From NCBI GenBank assembly GCA_964432565.1, contig CAYSOA010000037.1, positions 1 to 21,072 of the forward strand: a DNA stretch of 21,072 nucleotides, in the 5' to 3' direction. The position numbers and the translations under genes are program-made. The notes under the pieces are model-generated. The model was given only the letters and a program-made list of their open reading frames with translations, searched no databases and was not told the DNA's origin. Numbering within the stretch: position 1 is the stretch's first letter; each line of letters opens with the position of its first letter. Below are positions 6,132 through 14,303 of the stretch, one piece after another. Source of the stretch: CAIOHW01 sp964432565. GTDB taxonomy: Bacteria > Bdellovibrionota > UBA1018.

Positions 6132-8007
6132 GACGGGCCACCTCCTCGTTCCATTCGCGATCGAGCACCTGCTCGAGCTCCTGCTCAAGGCGCTGCTGGT
6201 CGTAGAATTTTCGATACAGGCCCGAGCGCTGTCCCAGCAGGGACGAATGGGTTCCCTCCTGCACCTTCACTCCGGCCTCGAGCACGACAATCCAATCGGC
6301 ATCCTGAATGGTCGACAGCCGGTGAGCCGCCACAAGCTGGGTGCAGCGCCCGGAACGAAGCTCTCCGAGCAGCAGGCTCTCGGTTCGAGTGTCGATGGCC
6401 GAAAGAGCGTCATCCAGAATCAAGATCGCGGGCTCTCGCGCCAGTGCCCGGGCAATGGTCAGGCGCTGGCGCTGGCCACCGGACAGATTGACGCCGCGCT
6501 CGCCCAGCAGCGTCTGCCAGCCCTGAGGCAGTCGCTCCACTTCGCGCTCCAGTGCCACGCTTCGAGCCAGCGCATCCACGCGTTCTTCGGGGAGCTCGCC
6601 GCGAACTCCCCACGCCAGATTCTCTCGAACCGTCTCGCTGAACAAAAACAGTTCCTGCCCGACGAAGCCCACTTCACGACGAAGCGTCGAAAGCGGCAGG
6701 TCGTTGATGTCGCCGCCGTCGATGAAGATCCGGCCGCCTTCAACCGGATACAGCCGGGGAACGAGAGAAAGCAGCGTGGATTTTCCCGATCCCACGGCAC
6801 CCACGAAAGCGACGCGGGCCCCTGCAGGCACCTGCAGCGAAAACTCTCGAAGCACCCACGGGGAGTCGACGGAATATCGAAACGACAAATTTCGAAACTC
6901 GATCTCGCCGCGAACCGCCCTCGGTGCTGTCGCCGGCTCAGTCGTCGGCGCAGTCCCGGCATCGGCGCACTGGTCGGCGTGCCCCACGTCGGGAATCTCG
7001 CTGGTCTCGGCCAGAACCTGCTGGATGCGCTGGCCGCTGGCCACTCCGCGCTGCAGGTACGAGATGGCCATTCCGATCGCCGCCATCGGCCACACCATCT
7101 TCTGGATGTACCTTTGAAAAGCCACAAACGTACCGAGCGATTCGGCTCCGTCCATGACCTGATGGCCGCCCACATAAATCAGCACGACGAGTCCCAGGCT
7201 CATCGTGAAGTCGAGCGTCGGACCGAACGAACTCTGCACGCGAGCGAAGCTCATGTTGAGTTTCATGTACTCTTCGCCGGCCCGGCGAAATCGGTCGAGC
7301 TGCCCCTTCTCGGCGGCAAAGGCCTTGATGACCCGCATGCCGCTCAGCGCCTCCTGCGCCATGGCCGAAAGCCTGCCGAACGAGGCCTGCACCTTCTCGA
7401 AACGCTCATGCACGAGCCGTTCATTTCGGGCCACGAACCACGGCAGAAACGGAAGCGGCAGGAAGGCCAGCAGCGTCAGTTGGGGCGAGAGCCAGAACAT
7501 CGCCACCGGAACGGTGACGAAATAAAAGATCGCGTCGGCCGCCACCAGAAGGCCCGGGCCCAAAGCCATCCGCACCGCCTCGACATCGTTCGTGGCCAGC
7601 GACATCAGATCGCCCAGCTTGCGGCGATCGAAAAAAGACGGCGAGAGACCGAACAGTCGGCGCGAGTAGCGATTTCTCAGATCTCGAGCCGCAAGATGAC
7701 TCGAGCGAATCAGGAAAATTCGCCACGCATAACGGCAGAAACCCTGCGCCACGGCCACCAGCAGATAGAACCCGGCAATCCAGCCCAGCTCGGCGATGGG
7801 CTCGCGATCGACCACCACATCGACGGCCTGCTTGAGCAGGATCGGTGGCAGCACTTCAAGAATGTCGACCAGAATCAGGGCCCCCAGCCCCAGCACGACG
7901 AAGCGACGGTACTTCGAAAGCAACTCACGAAGCAGCGCCGTACGCTGCCAGCGTCTGCGAATCGCCGTCAAAAGGACCGATTTACTGCGAGAAGGCTCGC
8001 CTGACAT
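6106..8007 (-). CDS. ABC exporter half-transporter A (canonical signature, Asp in place of catalytic Glu)
   Basis: This 633-aa exporter half has a transmembrane domain of about six helices (about residues 34-320) followed by an ATPase. Seen: Walker A GAVGSGKST (403-411), Q-loop Gln451, canonical LSGGQ (508-512), Walker B ILILDD (528-533) with Asp533 where the catalytic Glu normally sits, and H-loop His562. A Thr/Pro/Ala-rich linker (about 345-365) joins the two parts. In heterodimeric exporters the degenerate ATP site combines the Walker motifs of the Asp subunit with the defective signature of its partner, and exactly that combination is present with half B. The start overlaps the end of the pseudouridine synthase gene by 40 nt. 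GAGGA lies 10 nt before the ATG. Substrate unknown. Confidence 0.94.
   Translation of the reverse strand: MSGEPSRSKSVLLTAIRRRWQRTALLRELLSKYRRFVVLGLGALILVDILEVLPPILLKQAVDVVVDREPIAELGWIAGFYLLVAVAQGFCRYAWRIFLIRSSHLAARDLRNRYSRRLFGLSPSFFDRRKLGDLMSLATNDVEAVRMALGPGLLVAADAIFYFVTVPVAMFWLSPQLTLLAFLPLPFLPWFVARNERLVHERFEKVQASFGRLSAMAQEALSGMRVIKAFAAEKGQLDRFRRAGEEYMKLNMSFARVQSSFGPTLDFTMSLGLVVLIYVGGHQVMDGAESLGTFVAFQRYIQKMVWPMAAIGMAISYLQRGVASGQRIQQVLAETSEIPDVGHADQCADAGTAPTTEPATAPRAVRGEIEFRNLSFRYSVDSPWVLREFSLQVPAGARVAFVGAVGSGKSTLLSLVPRLYPVEGGRIFIDGGDINDLPLSTLRREVGFVGQELFLFSETVRENLAWGVRGELPEERVDALARSVALEREVERLPQGWQTLLGERGVNLSGGQRQRLTIARALAREPAILILDDALSAIDTRTESLLLGELRSGRCTQLVAAHRLSTIQDADWIVVLEAGVKVQEGTHSSLLGQRSGLYRKFYDQQRLEQELEQVLDREWNEEVARHGDNPGPA
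6140..6147 (-). promoter_or_regulatory. Ribosome-binding site deciding the start of ABC exporter half B
   Basis: GAGGAGGT lies 8 nt before the ATG at 6131, inside the end of the upstream ABC gene. It selects 6131 over the upstream in-frame ATG at 6188, which has no comparable site. Confidence 0.7.
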
Positions 8008-8966
8008 TGCTGAAAATCCTCGGGAATGGGGCTGCGAACCGATACTTCGGTTTTAGAAATCGGATGGGGGAAAGTCAAGGAAGCGGCATGCAGCATGAGT
8101 CGCGTCCGCGACAGGCGGCCCTCAAACCGAGCGGGAAACTCACGCCGAATCTCCTTCTCCCAGCGCGCCTCGTACAGGGGATCTCCCACGATCGGAAGGC
8201 CGGACTCCGACAGGTGCACTCGAATCTGATGGGTTCTTCCCGTCCGCGGCCAGCAGCGCATCTCGAAGTCCTGCGGTCCCTCGAAGAGCGTGTGTGCCCA
8301 GTCTCCGCCCGATCGAACGCTCTGAAAAAAGGACTTCTTTCCGGGAGCCCGACCCAGATGGTTGCGCACCTCCCAGCGACCCTCGGGCGGAGGGGACGTC
8401 CAGGGGCCGGTCACCAGCGCACGGTATTCCTTCTGCGCGAGATGCTCCGAGAACATTTCAGAAACACCCTTGTTGGCCTCCTTGCGTTTGGTGAAGAGAA
8501 TCACTCCGGACGTGTCGCGATCGAGCCGATGATGCAGGCCTAGATACGCCTGCGGATCTCCCTCACGCCTTCGCAGGTACTGCTCGACCAGCGCGAACAG
8601 ATTGGCCCGCGCCTCATCCAGCGTGGGCTGTGTGGGAAGCCCCGGCGGCTTGTCGATCACGATCAGCCACTCATCTTCGTAGAGAATGGCCGAGTCGGTC
8701 ATCTGCCAGCGAAGATCGGCACGCTGGGCTCCACTGGCGGCACGTTCCCAGTCGACATGCACTTCAATGTGGGCACCGACGATCAGCTCCTTGGATGCAA
8801 TTCGTACGCGTCGACGGTTCAGGTATACGGCCCCTGCGACGACGAGCTTTCGCGCCTGCGATTTTGAGATGGCCCGATCGCCCGAGAAAAGAGCCACCAG
8901 CCCTTCATCGAGTCGCGTTCTGGCCAGCTCGGGAGGCACCCGAAAGCGATAGGTCTTGAGAGCCAT
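7968..8966 (-). CDS. RluA-family pseudouridine synthase with S4 domain
   Basis: The enzyme isomerises uridine to pseudouridine in rRNA, or in some members tRNA. The 332-aa product has an N-terminal S4 RNA-binding domain (about residues 17-65) and a RluA/RluC/RluD catalytic domain. Visible are the motif HHRLDRDTSG (145-154), whose Asp149 is the family's catalytic aspartate, the motif I segment IVIDKPPGLPTQP (102-114) and GRTHQIRVH near residue 255. RluA, RluC and RluD cannot be separated by eye; the S4 domain excludes the short RluA itself. The start is 5 bp after the kce stop and the end overlaps the ABC exporter gene by 40 nt, so it is part of the long minus-strand operon. Confidence 0.93.
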   Translation of the reverse strand: MALKTYRFRVPPELARTRLDEGLVALFSGDRAISKSQARKLVVAGAVYLNRRRVRIASKELIVGAHIEVHVDWERAASGAQRADLRWQMTDSAILYEDEWLIVIDKPPGLPTQPTLDEARANLFALVEQYLRRREGDPQAYLGLHHRLDRDTSGVILFTKRKEANKGVSEMFSEHLAQKEYRALVTGPWTSPPPEGRWEVRNHLGRAPGKKSFFQSVRSGGDWAHTLFEGPQDFEMRCWPRTGRTHQIRVHLSESGLPIVGDPLYEARWEKEIRREFPARFEGRLSRTRLMLHAASLTFPHPISKTEVSVRSPIPEDFQQCQASLLAVNRSF

Positions 8967-8971
8967 GGCGA

Positions 8972-9817
8972 TCAGGACCGACGCAGCGCGAGCATCTCGC
9001 GCGCCTGCTCGGGAGTCGCCACCGGGCGGCCCAGCTCACGCGCGATTCGCACGATGCGCTCGACGAGCTGGGCATTCGACTTCGCCACTTCGCCCTTCGA
9101 GTAGAAGATATTGTCCTCGAATCCGACCCGCACGTGCCCGCCCAGCAGGATCGCCTGCACGGCCAGCGGCAACTGGTAGCGGCCGACCCCCGCAACGCCC
9201 CAGTGTGGCAGCTCGTGGCCGGCGGAACGAGAAAGCGACTCGAGGCGGTGAATCAGGTGAAAAAGATTTTCGGGCTCGCCCGACATTCCGCCCGGTACCC
9301 CAAGAACGAACTGAAAGTGCATCGGCTCGCGCAGGATTCCCTGCTTCGCATACCGATAGGCGGTCTCGAGCATTCCGGCCTCGTACACCTCGAGCTCGGG
9401 AACCACGCCGGAATCGCGCATCCGCGACGCGAGTGCGATGATGTCGCGTGGATGATTGAAGAAGACGTCCTCGCCGAAGTTCATGGTTCCAAGGTTGAGC
9501 GAGGCCATTTCAGGCTTGAGATCGAGCGGCCTCGCCCGGTTCTCGATCGACTCGCCGACAGCCCCCCCGGTCGAGATCTGGATGATGGCGCCGGGAGCCT
9601 CTGCGCGAATGGCACCGATCGCCTCGGCAAAACGCTCGGGGCGCTGACTCGGACGACCATCGTCTTCACGAACGTGCAGATGGATGATCGAACAGCCGGC
9701 ATCCAGGCACTCCTTCGATGCAGCCGCCTGCTCCGCCGGGGTGATCGGCAGATGCGGCTGGCGTTCACGAGTGGTTTCAGCGCCCGTGATGGCGCAGGTA
9801 ATGATCAGGGGTTGCAT
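8972..9817 (-). CDS. kce: Kce-type beta-keto acid cleavage enzyme (BKACE, DUF849)
   Basis: BKACE enzymes condense a beta-keto acid with acetyl-CoA and split it into acetoacetate and a new CoA ester. The founding member, Kce, acts on 3-keto-5-aminohexanoate in lysine fermentation. The 281-aa product keeps the Zn ligands of HLHVR at positions 46 and 48, the same numbers as in the characterised Kce. It also has Ser82 in ISTGG, Glu143 in the ELE segment, and GFEDN at 232-236, which supplies the third Zn ligand and the acidic pair. None of the other lysine-fermentation genes (kamA, kamDE, kdd, kal) is in the window, so the true substrate may be another beta-keto acid such as dehydrocarnitine. The ATG at 9817 has AAGGAGA 9 nt upstream and overlaps the stop of the lipoprotein gene by one base (TGATG), which implies translational coupling. 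The upstream open frame to 10072 is a shadow. Confidence 0.9.
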   Translation of the reverse strand: MQPLIITCAITGAETTRERQPHLPITPAEQAAASKECLDAGCSIIHLHVREDDGRPSQRPERFAEAIGAIRAEAPGAIIQISTGGAVGESIENRARPLDLKPEMASLNLGTMNFGEDVFFNHPRDIIALASRMRDSGVVPELEVYEAGMLETAYRYAKQGILREPMHFQFVLGVPGGMSGEPENLFHLIHRLESLSRSAGHELPHWGVAGVGRYQLPLAVQAILLGGHVRVGFEDNIFYSKGEVAKSNAQLVERIVRIARELGRPVATPEQAREMLALRRS

Positions 9818-10833
9818 CAGCGTTGGTCTCCTTGAGGCGAGCTCGGTTCGTGGGACGAAATCGGCGAAGGCGCTACGGTGGTAGCGGCAGGTCGCAGCTT
9901 CTGGGCATCGTTCAGTATTCGGTGCAGGCGATTCAAGACTTCCCAGCGAAGCTGGTCGTCGGTGGCGCGCTCGGCCCAGTCTCGATGAAACCGCCGGGTC
10001 GGCTCCTGTCGCGGTGCCAGGCCAAAATCCACTGAAAGCGTCGCGGTGCGTGCCGCAAAGTCGGCATACCACTCGATCAGCTGCGGACGCGAAAGCTCGA
10101 GCAGGGCCTCGACCAGTTTCAAGGCCCAGTCGCCCAGCACCCGCTTGAGCGTGAAGATCGATGCACCAGTGAAGACGGCCCCCACCCTGCCCGCGACTAC
10201 GGAGGGCTCAGGACGCGGTTCTGTCGAAGGCGCGGCCGTAGGTGTGGCGAACGGACGAAAGACGATCTCACGCGGGGGTTCGAGCTGCATCCCCTCTGAA
10301 TCCAGATCGGCCTCTGCTTTCCCCGGGAAAGCGATGGCCTGCAGAGGCTTCGCCTCGGATTCGTCGATCTTTGGCATTTGCGGAAATGCCAACAGGACCT
10401 GTGCGAGTTCGCGGGAGAACACGCCCACGGCATGGGGAGTCGCCGTTGATCGTTGATCGGCCTCCAGCTGCTGTTGAAGCTGCGAACGAGTGAAGCCTCG
10501 GTAAACTCCCTCGAGCGTCGCCCCCTGGTTGAGCGAGTCGAGCCAGTTTCCGAAGGCCGCCGGACTGGAGGGATTCAAAACCAGGACGACACGGTAGAGT
10601 TCCTGAAGCAGCTCGGCATTCTGCTGCGATCGCTGCTGGCGAAGCTCTCGGTTGGCGGACTCCGGATCATTTCCCTCAGGCGAGCCGACCTGCCCGGAAG
10701 CGGGCACCGCTGGCTGGGTGCTGCGAGTCATCCACACTGCAAGCTTTTGGCAACCCGAGAGCGAGAGCGAAAGGACCAGAACGAGCATGGTAATTCTGGG
10801 GGAATGAGGCATCATGGGGCCCATGCCGTCCAT
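9817..10833 (-). CDS. Predicted lipoprotein of unknown function
   Basis: The product of up to 338 aa has a basic start, a hydrophobic run (MLVLVLSLSLS) and a lipobox LSGC with the Cys at residue 28, so it should be lipidated and anchored in a membrane. The rest is soluble: a Gln/Arg-rich stretch (about 60-75), a segment of predicted helices, a Pro/Thr/Glu-rich linker (about 198-212) and a helical C-terminal half (TLKRVLGDWALKLVEALLEL, then WYADFAARTATLSVDFG). No family is recognised. Four in-frame ATGs (10833, 10824, 10815, 10812) could be used and none has a good SD; all give a complete lipoprotein signal. The 5' end overlaps that of the divergent gene. The gene leads the kce, pseudouridine synthase and ABC exporter operon. 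Confidence 0.8.
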   Translation of the reverse strand: MDGMGPMMPHSPRITMLVLVLSLSLSGCQKLAVWMTRSTQPAVPASGQVGSPEGNDPESANRELRQQRSQQNAELLQELYRVVLVLNPSSPAAFGNWLDSLNQGATLEGVYRGFTRSQLQQQLEADQRSTATPHAVGVFSRELAQVLLAFPQMPKIDESEAKPLQAIAFPGKAEADLDSEGMQLEPPREIVFRPFATPTAAPSTEPRPEPSVVAGRVGAVFTGASIFTLKRVLGDWALKLVEALLELSRPQLIEWYADFAARTATLSVDFGLAPRQEPTRRFHRDWAERATDDQLRWEVLNRLHRILNDAQKLRPAATTVAPSPISSHEPSSPQGDQR

Positions 10834-11596
10834 GATGCTTCAAATTAGCCAAAAGTGGGGAGTTTTCCTGCCCCGCATCGCTCTTTTCATGATCGCTTTT
10901 TTCGGAATCGTCCCGGTCGCACTGACGGCTCCTGCCCCGTCTGCCGACGATTTAAGAATCGAACGCTACGAAGGCGTGGCCCGCGACCGAGACGGCAAGG
11001 TGCTCTATCGGGAGAAGCACGTGGCCGAGTACCGAAACGATCGGGTGTTCAAGGCACGAACGCAGTACTTTTCGCCCGATGGAAAGCTGGCCGGAGAACT
11101 GGAGTCCACATTTCCTGTAACTCCTTATCTGCCGAACTATCGCTTTCAAAACCTGGAGGCGAAGATCATCGAGGGGGTCGACTGCTGCACCGATGGAAAG
11201 CTCGTGGCCTTTCATCAGGACCAGAAGAAATCACTTCAATATGGCCCGAACTGGGTCAGCGGACAGGGCTTTCACTACCTGGCACGCGACAGCCTCAAGA
11301 CCCTCGATTCAGGACGAATCTCGGAGTTTCGCTTTCTGATCCCTTCCAAACTGGGCACCTATGCCTTTCGCATTCGATCCGAGGGACGCGACCCCGAGGC
11401 ACCCCGGCTCGAACGCATTCGCCTGGAAATCGATCAATGGTTCTTTCGGCTTTTCGCTCCGAAGATCACAGCCTGGTACGACCGAGAGACCCGCCGTCTG
11501 ATGCGCTACGAAGGACCGAGCAACCTTGAAGACCAAAAGGGCCGCGTTCCAACCGTCGTCATCGAGTACACCTACGATCCAGCAGGCCCATCATGA
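10814..11596 (+). CDS. Predicted exported protein of unknown function
   Basis: The 260-aa product has a long N-region followed by a hydrophobic helix (IALFMIAFFGIVPVALTA) and a likely signal peptidase site near APSADD, so it should be periplasmic. The mature part reads as successive beta strands with paired charges (YEGVARDRDGKVLYREKHVAEY, RDPEAPRLERIRLEIDQWFF, KITAWYDRETRRLMRYEG). This is reminiscent of DUF3108/DUF6134-type periplasmic beta proteins, a tentative resemblance rather than a match. Two adjacent cysteines (CC, about residue 125) stand out. GGGGGA and GAGG lie before ATG 10814; ATG 10832 is an alternative start. The stop overlaps the ATG of the methyltransferase gene (ATGA at 11593-11596), which suggests coupled translation. 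Confidence 0.8.
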   Translation: MGPMPSMMLQISQKWGVFLPRIALFMIAFFGIVPVALTAPAPSADDLRIERYEGVARDRDGKVLYREKHVAEYRNDRVFKARTQYFSPDGKLAGELESTFPVTPYLPNYRFQNLEAKIIEGVDCCTDGKLVAFHQDQKKSLQYGPNWVSGQGFHYLARDSLKTLDSGRISEFRFLIPSKLGTYAFRIRSEGRDPEAPRLERIRLEIDQWFFRLFAPKITAWYDRETRRLMRYEGPSNLEDQKGRVPTVVIEYTYDPAGPS

Positions 11597-12354
11597 CCCC
11601 CGACGAACTTCGCGCCCTGACAGAAAAGCTCTCGCTCGACCTTGTTGAACTCAATGAAATCGTCGGGCAAACGCGACTTTCGCTGACGACGCTTCGCGAT
11701 CTTGACGCCACGATCGACCGCATGTTCGACGAGCTGACTCGACTCGATCGGCCCGAGCTGCTCGATGCGCTTTGTCCCTATTTTGGAGTGATCTGGCCTT
11801 CGGCGCGCGCCCTGGGCGAGCTCGTCGATCGGGAGCTGATCGACGGCATCGAAAAGACCCGTGCACTGCGCATTCTCGAACTGGGTTGTGGTCTGGCGAT
11901 GCCCTCGCTGATTGCCGCCAATAAAGGGGCGCAGACCTTTGCCACCGACTTTCATCCCCAGGTGGCGCGATTCCTCGAGCTCAACCGGCAGCGCAATGCC
12001 AGCTCCTCGGGCTCCCGCGCGCTTCAGTACTTTGAGTGGGACTGGCGCACGCTGCCACAGCTTCCCAGTGGACTGGCGCCCAACTGGGGCCGCTTCGACT
12101 GGGTCATCGCCTCGGACGTACTCTACGACCGGGACCTTCCCATCCCTCTGGCTCGAGCCATGGCCTCGGCCGTCACACCAAAAGGTCGAATCACCCTGAC
12201 CGATCCGGGACGCCCCTACCTTCAGCTCTTCTGCGATGAACTGACGAAAAACGAGGGGTTTCGCATGACGACCACCGTCTTGCGCGTGAACCATCCCCTG
12301 AAGGATCACCCCGAGCACACGCAGGAAATCTTCGTTCTGGACTTTCGTCGATAA
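11593..12354 (+). CDS. METTL21/ETFB-KMT-like class I SAM methyltransferase
   Basis: The 253-aa protein has an N-terminal helical region (1-60) and a Rossmann-type methyltransferase domain. Seen: GVIWPSARALGELV (65-78), motif I LELGCGLAMPSL (95-106), the acidic end of strand 2 (TDFHP, 118-122), a WDW motif (149-151) and ASDVLYD (173-179). WPSA upstream of motif I together with SDVLYD is the pattern of family-16 methyltransferases, which modify lysines in proteins such as the beta subunit of electron-transfer flavoprotein, or ribosomal and chaperone targets. The target here is unknown and no etf genes are nearby. Translation is probably coupled to the upstream exported protein by a 4-nt overlap. 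The stop lies 10 bp from the convergent permease gene. Confidence 0.85.
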   Translation: MTPDELRALTEKLSLDLVELNEIVGQTRLSLTTLRDLDATIDRMFDELTRLDRPELLDALCPYFGVIWPSARALGELVDRELIDGIEKTRALRILELGCGLAMPSLIAANKGAQTFATDFHPQVARFLELNRQRNASSSGSRALQYFEWDWRTLPQLPSGLAPNWGRFDWVIASDVLYDRDLPIPLARAMASAVTPKGRITLTDPGRPYLQLFCDELTKNEGFRMTTTVLRVNHPLKDHPEHTQEIFVLDFRR

Positions 12355-12364
12355 CCACTTCGAA

Positions 12365-13249
12365 CTAGAACTGGGTGCCCAGGGCCTTCGGAGCGCGGGC
12401 TCGTCCGACGAAACCGGCCAGGACGATGAGGGTCACCACATAGGGCACCATCTGGATGAACTGCACCGGAATCGTCGCCTCTGGATTCCAAGGAAGCGCG
12501 ACCCCCTGCAGGCGATTCTGCAGCGCCTCGGCAAATCCGAAAAGCAGGCACGCCAGCATCGCCGGCCAGGCACGCCATTTTCCGAAGATCACGGCCGCAA
12601 GCGCCATGAAGCCGCGCGCCGCCGTCATGTTTCTCGTGTAGGCCGAGGCCAGCCCCAGCGAAAGAACCGCGCCTCCCAGCGCCGCCAGCGCTCCTCCCGC
12701 CAGCACCGAGGCCCAGCGGACGCGAATGACATTCACTCCGGCACTGGCCAGCGCGTGCGGATGCTCTCCTGCAAACCGAATCCACAAACCCACCGGAGTA
12801 CGAGCCAGCATCCAGCCCAGAGCGGCAACCAGAAGCACGGCGGCGACGACAGGCCCTCCCCAGTGCAGTCGATCTTCCAGAGGAATCGAAGGCGTCGAGC
12901 CCGTGTTGTCGTAAAGCAGCTTCGAGGCAAAAGGCACCAGTCCCATGGCCAGAAAATTCATCGCCGTTCCCGCGACGACCTGATTGGCACGAAACGGAAT
13001 AACGATGGCGGCATAGATCACGCTGAAAAGCATTCCCGCCAGCATGGCCGCAGCGCATCCAACGACCGGATTCTCGAAAGAGAGCGTGGCCACTGCGGCG
13101 GCAAATCCTCCCACCATCATCATGCCTTCGAGGGCGATGTGAATGACGCCGGAGCGCTCGCTCAGCAGGCCACCCATGGCGGCAAAAATCAGTGGAGACG
13201 ACAGGCGCAGCGTCGCGCCGGCAAGTGAAGAGAGTTCATCCAGCGACAT
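12365..13249 (-). CDS. BMP-family nucleoside ABC importer, permease 2 (YufQ/NupQ type)
   Basis: This 294-aa inner-membrane permease belongs to the BPD_transp_2 family. It begins with LSSPLIFAAMGGLLSERSGV and IALEGMMMVGGFAAA, the hallmark start of YufQ-type subunits, and contains the EAA-like segment VIRVRWASVLAGGALAALGG. Roughly eight or more hydrophobic helices are apparent. The ATG at 13249 is chosen over the longer open frame (to 13297) because a strong AAAGGAGGAG lies 3 nt upstream, with the GGAGG core 5-6 nt away. It overlaps the end of permease 1 by 14 nt. With permease 1 it should form the membrane channel for purine or other nucleosides. Confidence 0.93.
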   Translation of the reverse strand: MSLDELSSLAGATLRLSSPLIFAAMGGLLSERSGVIHIALEGMMMVGGFAAAVATLSFENPVVGCAAAMLAGMLFSVIYAAIVIPFRANQVVAGTAMNFLAMGLVPFASKLLYDNTGSTPSIPLEDRLHWGGPVVAAVLLVAALGWMLARTPVGLWIRFAGEHPHALASAGVNVIRVRWASVLAGGALAALGGAVLSLGLASAYTRNMTAARGFMALAAVIFGKWRAWPAMLACLLFGFAEALQNRLQGVALPWNPEATIPVQFIQMVPYVVTLIVLAGFVGRARAPKALGTQF

Positions 13250-14303
13250 GGGCTCCTCCTTTGACCGAAACGCGACGGCGACGCCGGTCGATGACATCCC
13301 AGAGTCCTTCTGCCGAAACCGTGGCGATGATCAGCGCCTGAATCACCAGGGCGAGGTCGCGAGTCACATAGTCGGTCTCGATGTCGAGATCGGCCGTGCC
13401 CTTGTGAAGCGCTCCAAAAAGAAACGACGAGGCGATCACGCCGAGCGGATTTCCTCGAGCCAGAAGCGCAACCGCAATGCCGACGAATCCGTAGTCGGGA
13501 GAAAACCCCAGCTTGAAGCGATGAGCACTTCCGAGCACCTCTCCCAGCGCGACTCCCGCAGCAAGCGTGCCGGCCATGACCATGGCGAGCGTCTGAATTC
13601 GAGCAACGGAAATGCCCGAGCTTCGGGCCGCCCCCTCGTTTCGTCCCACGACCTTGAGCTCAAACCCCAGGCGCGTGCGCTCGAAAATCCAGTGCAGCTT
13701 GATCGCGGCGATGACGCCGAAAACCAGCGCGATGCTGACCGGAGAATCCGAGAGTCCTGGAATGCCCGGAAGATGGTAGCTCGTTCCGATCGAAAGGCTC
13801 TCGGCGAGCTGCAGTTCGGGATCCTTGAAGACGTAGAGCGTGATGTAGCTTGCCAGCGAGGCGGCGACGAAATTGAGCATGATCGTGGAGATCACTTCAT
13901 GGCTTCCCCGCCGTGCCTTGAGCCACCCGGCGATTCCGGCCCAGCCTGCTCCCGCAGCGGCAGCACCGATCCAGGCAGCCAGCCACGATAGCCCGACGGG
14001 CAGATCCGGCAAAAGGATGCCCACGCCGGCGGCGGCAAGAGCCCCCATGGTGAGCTGGCCTTCGGCTCCGATATTGAAGAGTCCGGCACGAAACGCCACC
14101 GAGACGGAAAGCCCCGTGAACAGCAGCGGCGTCATGTAGAACAGTGTCATGCCCAGGTCATAGCGCGTTCCGAAGGCACCCTTCACCAGCACGGTCAGAA
14201 CATGCCAGGGGTTTTCTCCGGCAAAGGCGGTGACGCCGAGCCCGAGGGCAAGTCCGAGAACCAGCGCCAGCAGCGGTCGAAGAGATTTCCAGCGTGACGT
14301 CAT
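13236..14303 (-). CDS. BMP-family nucleoside ABC importer, permease 1 (YufP/NupP type)
   Basis: This is a 355-aa polytopic inner-membrane protein. Seen: a first helix LLALVLGLALGLGVTAFAG, then GAFGTRYDLGMTLFYMTPLLFTGLSVSVAFRAGLFNIGAEGQL, a highly characteristic segment of YufP-type permeases, and the cytoplasmic loop AAIKLHWIFERTRLGFELKVVGRNEGAARSSGI (about 215-250) that docks on the ATPase. Its ATG overlaps the ATPase stop (ATGA, 14303-14300), and its own end overlaps permease 2. The subunit order and the overlaps point to one transcript from the binding-protein gene downwards. Confidence 0.94.
   Translation of the reverse strand: MTSRWKSLRPLLALVLGLALGLGVTAFAGENPWHVLTVLVKGAFGTRYDLGMTLFYMTPLLFTGLSVSVAFRAGLFNIGAEGQLTMGALAAAGVGILLPDLPVGLSWLAAWIGAAAAGAGWAGIAGWLKARRGSHEVISTIMLNFVAASLASYITLYVFKDPELQLAESLSIGTSYHLPGIPGLSDSPVSIALVFGVIAAIKLHWIFERTRLGFELKVVGRNEGAARSSGISVARIQTLAMVMAGTLAAGVALGEVLGSAHRFKLGFSPDYGFVGIAVALLARGNPLGVIASSFLFGALHKGTADLDIETDYVTRDLALVIQALIIATVSAEGLWDVIDRRRRRVSVKGGAHVAG
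13253..13262 (-). promoter_or_regulatory. Ribosome-binding site deciding the start of permease 2
   Basis: AAAGGAGGAG on the minus strand stands just before the ATG at 13249, within the last codons of permease 1. It supports this start over the in-frame ATG at 13297. Confidence 0.75.

Noticed and set aside
4398..6491. 697-codon open frame on the plus strand opposite the ABC exporter genes
   Set aside because: It runs antisense across two clear ABC genes, lacks any recognisable domain and is rich in Arg/His/Gln as expected from mirrored GC-rich codons.
6130..8004. 624-codon open frame on the plus strand opposite ABC half A
   Set aside because: Antisense shadow of a gene with all ABC motifs; composition is biased and no family is visible.
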